From positions 930,001 to 994,000 of the forward strand of contig QUOL01000007.1 in assembly GCA_009761415.1 (NCBI GenBank): DNA of 64,000 nucleotides. Direction: 5' to 3'. The translations under genes were made by a program, and so were the position numbers. The stretch comes from Sarcomyxa edulis (Eukaryota; Basidiomycota; Agaricomycetes; Agaricales; Mycenaceae). Shown here piece by piece: positions 22,849-31,533 of the stretch (positions within the stretch are counted from its first letter, which is position 1; each line of letters opens with the position of its first letter). Below the pieces are notes generated by a model. The model was not told the origin of the DNA. It saw nothing but the letters and a program-made list of their open reading frames with translations, and did no database searches.

Positions 22849-23571
22849 GTCGATAAAACGAGGTAGAAAAGGTAGTTCAGACGCTCTTGCAGTATTGCCA
22901 CGAAGTCCCTGCAGGCTGATAGTGAATAGTAGTTCAGAGGAGAAAATTAGTACAAAGTGGCAGCAAAGTGGCAGTCATGAGAAAGAGCGCAGATATATTT
23001 CGAACTCCGCGGCCCAAGTGAATCCAGTCACGGTGGCACTCAGCCAACTTGGATGTATACGAATTGGCGAATTCTCGAGTTTGAAGTCATAGACGCGTAT
23101 TCTAGTACGGACAGTCGTGCATCAGGTTCCAAAGATATGATGATAACAAGCCAAGAATACTGGAAGCTGTAAGAGAAAGAAAATACGTATAAGGGGGGTA
23201 ATATCATGACAGAACAAGTACAAGATAGCGAACTAGCGGAGGTCCACGTCCATTCACTGTCCCTTGTCCGTTGTGCATGCGATTGGGGAAAAGGCCATTA
23301 TGAAAGAAAGAAACGCGGGATGGTGGTTTGAAAACACACAAAATACGAGGACGATAAATAGGATTTAGAACTGAAGACATAGATGTAAGCAGATTCAGAT
23401 AGTGAGTGGTGTACAGGTAGTGTTTATCAAGGCTGAGCGAGCACAGATGGATAGGCAAGAGAGGTGAGCATATGTAAAGAGGAAGTGAGAAGAAAAAGAT
23501 ACTATGTGCGAAAGATACGTGAATCCCTTTCCAAGAGGAATCTATGAAGATCGTAAGATGGCGTTATTTAC
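22849..23571. other. Spacer between tandem array and YTH gene, no gene seen
   Basis: This region holds the promoter side of copy C and the 3' region of the YTH gene. A TGCCACTTTG unit is repeated in tandem near 22,957-22,977. Short frames on both strands show no family features and no splice pattern. I find nothing further. Confidence 0.5.
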
Positions 23572-26370
23572 TTAGAATTGAGGTCCCATGAAGCCCTGTG
23601 CGTTGAGAGGGATGGGACCAGGACTGGGATGGCGCATGACGCTCTGGTGCATAGCTTGCGCTTGGAACTGGGGATTCATGCCCATTTGCATTTGCATCTG
23701 CATCTGCATCATGGGCGTCATCTGGGGCATTTGATACGCGAGGGCGTTAGGGTTGGGCATGCCGAACTGATTTTGGGGAGGGGGCGGCGAGACAGGTTGT
23801 TGAGGAGAATGCACCGATGAGCCGGAGGAATGCACGGGCGAGGATGGGCCTGACTGCATTTTCTGCATGGCTTGCAACTAGAGAGATGGAGCGACGGTCA
23901 GATGTGTACATGAGCTACGATATGGCCAAATCTTACTTCATAGAAGGCGAAATCTTGGAGGAGCGACGTCCTCGCTGGGTGGGTGTGGAATATCCTCAAC
24001 ATTTCTTGACCAGCATCCGGAAGGAGCTCCTGGGTATCTCGCGAATTAGTTACAGGTTTGCGTTCTTGTGTGTTGCTGAGAGTAATGGGTCAGGTACAGT
24101 ACGTAGTTTTGGCAAAGGAAGAATACTGACTTTAGTTTAATGTGCCTCAGATTGACGTTCGGGATGTCACGGACGAAAATCCATCGCACTTTGAAGACAC
24201 CTTTCCATTTATCAGAAGCCCATACGGTGCTGCTCCTGGTGTAATCGACCTGAGGATATTCAGTGAGTTGAAATACGACTGCATGATTAGAAATGGTATT
24301 TACCGGTGTCAACATCTCTGCCATGCCACAGAAATGACCACTAGAAGAGCGATCAGTAAGCTACGAAGACCGTCCGATAAATTTATAAGGTATACCTAGC
24401 GTTAACACTGAAGAACAGATAGATCGGTCCCCGACCAGCACATTCCTTGAAAGCTTTATCGAGCCTTTTGTTGCCCGGATCAGTAGAACTCCAGATCTCA
24501 TATTTTAACGATTTGTGGACGTCATCTTCGGTATACGATTTGATGACAAAGAAACGCGCCTAGACATCAAATTCAGCACGATCGACGCGAAATCAACAGA
24601 AAGGGATGCTTACAAACTGAGGGCGTATATCGAAATTAGTTGGGTTATAGCCTTTCGTGGCGATCAGAGACGGAACATCGATGGGTGAGTTAATGAATCC
24701 TTGAGGAGGAGGTTGACTGGCTCCGCCTTGCTGCGACTGCCCATAGGGCGACGTAGCACCGAGCCTTGGGGAACCCACATTCCCCTGCTGCTGCTGGAGA
24801 TACTGCTGGGGAATAGCAGGCACGTTCGGTACATTCTTCCCCTGCTGCCCTTGTTGATACCCGTATTGTAAGTTGGGGTTCGACGAGCGACCAGTCAAGA
24901 CCCTATCTTTCTGGTCCCAAGATTGGCCTGTCTGGCCGCGATCGTCGTTGATCCCACTGCCATATCGAGGCTGCGGTTGTTGCTGTTGGTATGAGCCACC
25001 AACATATGCTGACGCGCTAGCCGGTCCGTGACCTTGCGATGACGGAGTCTTGCGACCATCAAAGTCAGTCACGAGCTGAAGCTTTCGTCCACCTCCATTA
25101 TTATCATTTCCATTATTATTTGCATTACGAGGACCGCCTGGAGCCTGTGCAGGGGGAGGGTGACTAGGATTGAATCGTGGAGGATGAACCGACTGCCCGG
25201 ACTGATAGGTGGTGTTCCCTGATTGGTATGATTGATTTAGATTGTTAGAGACTTCGAGAGCTGATAGAGCCCGCGATACATCGTCTATAGCAAGATTGCT
25301 TCCGTTATTACTGTTCGGCGAGAAGCTAGATCCAGGAGTCCTCCATTCGCCGGCCTGGGAGTTATTCCACGGCGATTGACGGCCGATGGGGCTCGTTGGG
25401 TATTGACCTTGCGACTGTTGAGTAGTCGGGGAAGGCGTATAATACCCATCGTCGTGAGAATCGACCTCATCTGCGTAACCTTCTTCTTCGGCACCGCTGG
25501 GGGGGCTTGGACTTTGCGAAACATTGGGATGCGATACCTGCGCCTGAAGGGTGCCAGAGCGTCTGAGCGGCTGTGTTTTCCTGGCGGTAGCCGCGCCATA
25601 AGTCAGACTGACGTGTCGCCGTACACCAGAATTCGCGGGAGGGGGAGAAGGGACGTGTGGAGGTTGTCCAAAGTGAGGGGACAGAGGAGACTGATTTGAC
25701 GATTGAGAGTGGGAGTCCATTACTTGCTGGTGCTGAGCGTGCTCCGCAATACCGTGCTACCCAAAAAAAAGTTGATCAGGTTCCAAAGAAGAGGTGAAAA
25801 GGATAAAAAAGACGATGATGTGGTTCGTCGTAAGGAGAACGAAATTAGCGCTCACCTCTTCCTCATTCCTCAGACCTCGCATCTCCCGTTCCCAGTCCAA
25901 GTCTTCTTCGTCGCCCTCGTGACCCGCGATTGCAGATAGACTATTCATAGTCTTCGGTGTCAAAGTACCTGTTCTGGAGGCCTGGCCTTGAAAACCAGCT
26001 GTAAGGAGATCGAGACATCAAGTACGTAAGAAATTGGAGTATCCAGACAAAAGAAGGGGCATCATGGAGAGAGAGTATGAGTGAAAAAAGGGGGGAATAA
26101 AAGGAAGGAATGTTACCCACCTCGATGATAACGAGTGGGGAGCGAGCTCTGCCTGTGGAGAGATGTCTTCTCCCCTACAGCGCCAACCCCTCCAACCCAA
26201 TCCTGATCGACGACTTCATCGTCGTTCCACTCTTGCCCTTCCTCTGAGATCTCTTCTCGTGCGCCTGCTCTTGCTGTACGAGATGAGGCAGAGATCGTAT
26301 GATGGCGCCGTACGCCTCCAGACGGTGGTGGGGAGGCAGGAACTGGCGGAATCGGAGGCTGGGAAGACAT
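23572..26370 (-). CDS. YTH-domain RNA-binding protein (YTHDF-like m6A reader)
   Basis: YTH domains bind N6-methyladenosine in RNA. The long N-terminal part (starting [19 protein letters not shown]) is disordered and rich in Ser, Pro, Gln and Asn. It contains two similar [10 protein letters not shown] / [10 protein letters not shown] phrases. The YTH domain follows: [74 protein letters not shown] and [11 protein letters not shown]. The aromatic-cage tryptophans expected from human YTHDF1 (in EIWSS, VWASD and DKWKG) are all present. The C-terminal tail is Met/Gln/Pro-rich with an MQMQMQMQM run. About 770 residues. The layout, a disordered N-terminus with a C-terminal YTH domain, is that of cytoplasmic YTHDF readers. 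The start ATG at 26370 is the first good in-frame one. Confidence 0.92.
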
Positions 26371-26625
26371 AAAGGCCTCTGACGTTCCGCTCACAAGTGC
26401 ACCAGTGGTTTAGCCTCTGGCTGGATTCGTCTAGGAGAGAAAAGAGACAGTTAAGATAGTCAACAGTGTGGCCAGCAGATTATATGTGGTAAAGAAAAAT
26501 GAAGAGATCTTTTTGTTCAATCAGGTTGGAATCAAGTCTTTCCGGAATCAGATCCTGCACATGGCACCTCCTTAAATTTGTATTTTTCGAGTAACACTCT
26601 CTTTCAAGTTCGTAAGTACGTGTTT

Positions 26626-27978
26626 CTACGCATCTCGTTTCCATGTTAACATACCCTGTAGAGCGTCGACGACCACTCTAGCAAACCTAGGATCGTTGAT
26701 ATCACTATCCACCTCAATCACTTCACATCCGACCTCTCTTCGCACAACGTCCAGTAGGGCCCTGTCAGTCTCGGAATCAAAAAATGGTCCCCCTATAGTA
26801 TCAATCAAAGAGAGCCCGCGCAACGGTAGAACGACCTTGGTCTTTTCCGCGTCTCCCAGGCTCAATTTGGAGACCAGAATTCCACCGAGTCTCGAACACT
26901 CCTCCTTGTTTGTTCGCATCAGCGTCACAACAGGGTTGTGTTCATGGAACAGTCGATCCTTGAACATAGGAGGGACGCTGGACCTAGGACCGAAGTTTAC
27001 CATGTCCAACGCTCCGAGGGATACCACTTGTGGGATTCCCGCCTTGGCAGCAGCTTCAAGGCGATGCGGGCCTGCCGTAAGGACCCCTCCCACGAGCTCG
27101 TCTGCCAGCTCTGTCGTCGTGAGATCCAGGACCCCCACAAACCTCTTTTCAGCTATCAACCTCTCCATCGCGCGTCCTCCAGCCCCCGTGGCATGAAAGA
27201 CCACCACCTCGTATCCGAGCTCATCCAACAACTTTGTAGTCGTCTGAACGCACGGCGTTGTGACCCCAAACATTGTAATGGCCACGGTTGGCCGTTGGGA
27301 AGAAGATATGTTCCCCCCCGGAATGACCGCACGGGAGGCCATCCCCGCGATGGCACTAGCAGCGTTGCCCAGCACTGCCTCGAGAATGGGATTCATGCCG
27401 GTAATGTCCACGACGGAGTGCATCATTGTGATGTCTGTCTCTCCAACATAATGCGAAATGTCGCCCGATGCCATGGTCGATACCATGAGCTTCGGGAACC
27501 CGATAGGAAGGGCTTTTTGGAAAGCTGTAGTGCACACGGATGTATTGCGCGAGCCGCCTGCTCCGATGACACCTGCTATCGATGATTCTTTGTGGAGGAT
27601 TGCGAGAATACGAGTCAAGGCGGTAGTCATCATCTCAAGCGCCGCTCCTGGGGACTTAGCAAGGCTAATGTCCATTGCACCTAGGACATCAGCACGGGAT
27701 ATGTCCACAGAGGAGGAGTTGACTGGTTCGTCGGATGTACTGATGTCGATCAACATAGGTGTACAATTGTGGGCTTCAATGTTACGTCGCAGATACAAAA
27801 GTGCCTCGAGCTTGGTATCGCATGTTCCTATGATTGCAACGACTGGGTTCAATGTTTTCGACGACATAGACATATTGTTCTTGAGTTTGTGTACGAAAGC
27901 TAAAGGAATCTTATTTATCAACGATTCGACCCAGTACACGTCAGAGCAGTGGCTTTGCTTACTGCGAATTGTATTCAT
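26626..27978 (-). CDS. UPF0261 / Tm-1 N-terminal-like ATP-binding protein
   Basis: This matches the UPF0261 family, the N-terminal half of plant Tm-1: VVAIIGTCDTKLEALLYLRR, VDISRADVLG, GVIGAGGSRNTSVCTTAFQ, PIGFPKLMVSTMASGD, YVGETDITMMHSVVDI, MFGVTTPCVQ and VFHATGAGGRAMERLI. The glycine-rich loops contact nucleotide in known structures of this family. Its reaction is not known to me. It is a single long exon of 450 codons from the first ATG. The family usually begins near MSMSSKTLNPVVAIIGT (27873), about 415 residues. A GTAAGC..TTTAG pair about 63 nt apart inside the extension may be an in-frame intron. It is divergent from the TIM-barrel partner, whose homologue is adjacent in bacteria and fused in plants. 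Confidence 0.9.
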   Translation of the reverse strand: MNTIRSKQSHCSDVYWVESLINKIPLAFVHKLKNNMSMSSKTLNPVVAIIGTCDTKLEALLYLRRNIEAHNCTPMLIDISTSDEPVNSSSVDISRADVLGAMDISLAKSPGAALEMMTTALTRILAILHKESSIAGVIGAGGSRNTSVCTTAFQKALPIGFPKLMVSTMASGDISHYVGETDITMMHSVVDITGMNPILEAVLGNAASAIAGMASRAVIPGGNISSSQRPTVAITMFGVTTPCVQTTTKLLDELGYEVVVFHATGAGGRAMERLIAEKRFVGVLDLTTTELADELVGGVLTAGPHRLEAAAKAGIPQVVSLGALDMVNFGPRSSVPPMFKDRLFHEHNPVVTLMRTNKEECSRLGGILVSKLSLGDAEKTKVVLPLRGLSLIDTIGGPFFDSETDRALLDVVRREVGCEVIEVDSDINDPRFARVVVDALQGMLTWKRDA

Positions 27979-28093
27979 GCTATCCGAGTTCTCTTGATGA
28001 CGTCACTGAGTCTACTGGACGTGTCTATTAGTGATTAGAGTATGTAAGTCAAAGCTTAAGCTTCCACCACTTACATCTCGAGGTAAATTCAAC
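27979..28093. promoter_or_regulatory. 115-bp divergent promoter with perfect CRE
   Basis: The only sequence between the two Tm-1-half genes is 115 bp. It contains TGACGTCA at 27998-28005, the full palindromic site bound by ATF/CREB-type bZIP factors in fungi and animals, 20 bp upstream of the first ATG of the UPF0261 gene and 89 bp upstream of the TIM-barrel gene. A symmetric site between two partner genes could control both. The site is seen; its use is inference. Confidence 0.55.
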
Positions 28094-29007
28094 ATGGTAC
28101 AATCTTCCCAGCGTCAAGTCACGCTCGCCAGCCTGAAAAGAACGATCAGCAGAGGCGATGCCATAATTGGGGGTGGAGCGGGTATTGGATTGAGTGCGAA
28201 AGCGCAAGAGGCGGGAGGGATTGATCTTCTCATCCTTTATAACTCTGGGAGATTCCGTATGGCAGGGCTTGGCTCTCTCGCAGGATTGATGCCGTACGGA
28301 GATGCTAATGCCATCATGCTCGATATGGCGAGAGAAGTGCTCAATGTTGTGACGAAAACGCCAGTGCTCGCCGGCATATGTGGCACAGATCCTTTCCGCG
28401 ACATGGGCCATTTGTTGAAACAGGTCAAGGAGCTTGGGTTTGTTGGAGTCCAGAACTTCCCGACTGTTGGGTTGATAGGTGAGTCTCGCCAACAAACATC
28501 ATGATATTTCGCCGACAATTGACATGACGTGTAGACGGCGCATTCAGACAAAACCTGGAAGAGACTGGGATGGGATACGACAAGGAGGTGGAACTCATTC
28601 AATTAGCTCGTGAGATGGACCTTTTGACAGCGCCATATGTCTTCAACGTAATTGAGGCAGAGAAGATGGTACGAGCAGGGGCGGATATCATCGTGGCGCA
28701 TATGGGTCTTACGACGAGCGGTACCATAGGTGCTAGGACCGCTGTTACATTGAGAGATTGCGTTGACCGTGTCCAAGATATCCGAGATGCTGCGGTGAAG
28801 ATCAACCCAGATATCATCGTGCTATGTCACGGAGGGCCCATCGCCAGCCCTGACGATGCCAGGTATATCATTGGAAAGGTGAAAGGAGTTCATGGGTTTT
28901 TTGGAGCGTCTTCGTTGGAAAGATTGCCTGTCGAGACTGCAGTGAAAGAGGTTGCGCAGAGTTTTAAAGCCATCCGATTGCCTGCAAAGAATATTTCGAG
29001 ATTATAG
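28094..29007 (+). CDS. TIM-barrel PEP-hydrolase-like protein (Tm-1 C-terminal half)
   Basis: This is a protein of about 285 residues in two exons, joined at [18 protein letters not shown] by a 53-nt intron. It matches the phosphoenolpyruvate-hydrolase-like TIM-barrel family: [112 protein letters not shown] and [14 protein letters not shown]. In plant Tm-1 this module is fused behind a UPF0261 module; here it is encoded by the divergent neighbour. The substrate is unknown. The start ATG at 28094 ([16 protein letters not shown]) fits the family start. Confidence 0.9.
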
Positions 29008-29239
29008 GGTGCATTTCTGTATATTTATTAGCAGAGACGATACGTGTGGACCTACAACATACCTCAGTAGATGCAACGAGTGAAGACTGGATGGCTGACT
29101 GCGAGTGGCTTCGCTGGGGACGCCAAACTTGAACAACCCGGCTCTTCCTCCAACAACTCAACCACCTTGTAACGCGACGATTACGATACCTCAATCTCTC
29201 TTAAAGGCTACAAATACACTCGGAGGGTCCTAGATTATA

Positions 29240-30981
29240 ATGTCTATATTATCTGATAGGCAGAGGGAGGAACTGTGCGTTCCAAAATCACCCGATTTTG
29301 GTGGCAGACTTGGTAACTCATTATGATCAACCCCCTTCTTCTAGGCATAAATCAATGCTCGAATATTTCCATGCTAGTAATTTCACTGCGGCGTACAATG
29401 CGCTCAAGGAAGATTCGGGGTCAGAATACACACCAGATCCCAAAGCAAAGTATGCTGGTCTTCTCGAGAAGAAGTGGACAAGCGTCATTCGTTTGCAGAA
29501 GAAGGTCCGTATGCAAGTTACATATCTGACAAAGATGGTCTCTGAGATTCGTGCCACCCTAGATCATGGATCTTGAGAATCGAAATTCTGCACTTCAGGA
29601 AGAGCTTTCATTATCGCCAGCGAAACGTGCCGCCTCTCAAACAGACTGGGTTCCTCGCGCACCAGCCGCTCACGTCTTGACAGGCCATCGATCTCCCATC
29701 ACCCGCGTAGCATTCCACCCTCAATACTCCATCCTTGCGTCTGCAAGCGAAGACACCACAGTGAAGATCTGGGATTGGGAGACAGGGGAGTTCGAGCGGA
29801 CACTCAAAGGCCACACAAAAGCTGTCATGGACGTTGATTTTGACCACAAAGGGCAACTGTTGGGTGAGTAATGGTTTGTTGCATTTGCACCCGTTCGCGT
29901 GCAAGGACTGAACGATTCAACCCGTTGGTGAGAACCTTCATAGTTACTTGCTCGACGGATCTTTTCATAAAGATATGGGACACCCAGAATGAGTGGAAGA
30001 ATACGAAGACATTCCCGGGGCATGAACATTCAGTGTCGTCCGTACGATTTATGCCGGGGGATCAGTTCATTGTCAGCGCAAGTCGCGATCACACGATACG
30101 AGTGTTCGATGTTGCTTCCACGTAAGTGCTCCAGAGCTTTGCTGTGATGTCGGATTGAACCCGATTTACAGGCATCTCATACGAACGATTACTGGGCATA
30201 CGGAGTGGGTACGATGTGTGGTGCCATCGGATGATGGAGCATTACTTGCCAGTTGTTCGAACGATCAGGTGTGTGGCACAAACCATCCCGTTGTCTACTC
30301 GAATTGACAATGCATGTCTAGACTGCCCGAATCTGGAACCCACTAACAGGGGAATCGAAGATGGAGTTGAGAGGCCACGAGCATGTCGTTGAAGTGATAG
30401 CATTCGCTCCCGTAGCTGCATACACGGCAATCCGAGAACTAGCAGGAATTCCGGTTCGATTTGCCTCGTACCTACTCACTGACGCATTCTGCTCACTAAA
30501 GGCTCTTCTTTACAGAATACGGATCGTTCAAAACGACCTGGAGCGTTTGTTGCCACTGGATCACGAGACAAAACGATCAAGCTATGGGATGCACAAAGTG
30601 GTCAAATGCTACGAAACCTGGTATGATCTTTGTTTTCTTCTTTGTGTTCAGCTGTCTAACGTTTACCCTCCACAGCCCGGGCACGACAACTGGATCAGGG
30701 CGCTAGTGTTCCATCCTTCCGGCAAATTCCTTCTATCGGCATCAGACGACAAAACGATCCGGGTATGGGAGTTGACCACAGGAAGATGCGTAAAGACAGT
30801 CGACGCACACGGCCATTTCGTTACAACCCTAGCATGGGGACGGCAAGTAACGTCCGGAGGAAACGACGCCAAAGCCAACGGTGTGAACGGGCTGGACACT
30901 AAAACTGCCGAACCAGAGAAGGTGGCTAACGTAGTAGCCTCTGGGAGCGTAGACCAGACTATCAAGATATGGCTACCTTAA
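29240..30981 (+). CDS. PAC1: LIS1/PAC1 dynein regulator
   Basis: LIS1 binds the dynein motor and is needed for nuclear migration and spindle positioning in hyphae. The first exon [12 protein letters not shown] splices to [20 protein letters not shown], forming the N-terminal LisH dimerisation motif. A short coiled coil follows ([16 protein letters not shown]). Seven WD40 repeats then run to the end: [100 protein letters not shown] and a last repeat ending [14 protein letters not shown]. About 430 residues over at least eight exons. Length and order match the family. Confidence 0.95.
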
Positions 30982-31533
30982 TATGGGATGTAGGCGATTT
31001 TGTGGTTTGATTGGATTTTTACATTACACCGATCCGCTGCTCTTTCGTGTACGAACCACCATAGATCGTGCCCTTTTGCTGGGATCTTCTTCTTTTTCTT
31101 TGCTTTGTATCCTTTGCCTCGGTGAGTATCGCCCTTCGGTTATTTATCTCTATAATTCATATATCATCCTATTAGGTGGGCAATATCAACATTCTTTCCC
31201 CCTGCAATAATCATCTACGCAGTCATACTCACTCATCATACATTATATGCCATTGCTTTACCACCGGGGCAAATTCACAATCGCTTTTAAATCGTCGTCC
31301 ATATTGTAATGTCGCTCCAGTATACCCCGTATTACTTGCACATATATATATCAACCTGTAACATCTGCGCGCATTGGAAGATCTTCTCTCTACTTCTCGG
31401 CGGGATAACGGTTATATTCACTTCAACCCATTTCGTAATCATAATACAGTATATGCAGTGCAATCAGTAGTCCGTGCTTGGTATTATATGCAAGTCTAAG
31501 TAGTGAAGGGTATGTAAGTAATGAGGAGACCAT
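30982..31533. other. Convergent 3' spacer PAC1 / POT1
   Basis: The spacer lies between two convergent stop codons. It is AT-rich and pyrimidine-rich on the plus strand, with ATATAT runs, as expected for 3' untranslated regions and polyadenylation signals. I see no gene, tRNA or repeat unit. Confidence 0.5.

Noticed and set aside
18063..22914. Tandem array as a transposon or retroelement cluster
   Set aside because: The copies have introns at matching places, protein-like conservation and no transposase, reverse transcriptase, terminal repeats or target duplications.
26938..27585. 215-codon plus-strand frame antisense to the UPF0261 gene
   Set aside because: It lies inside a single-exon gene with clear family identity. 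The antisense product is Arg/His/Cys-rich without any motif.
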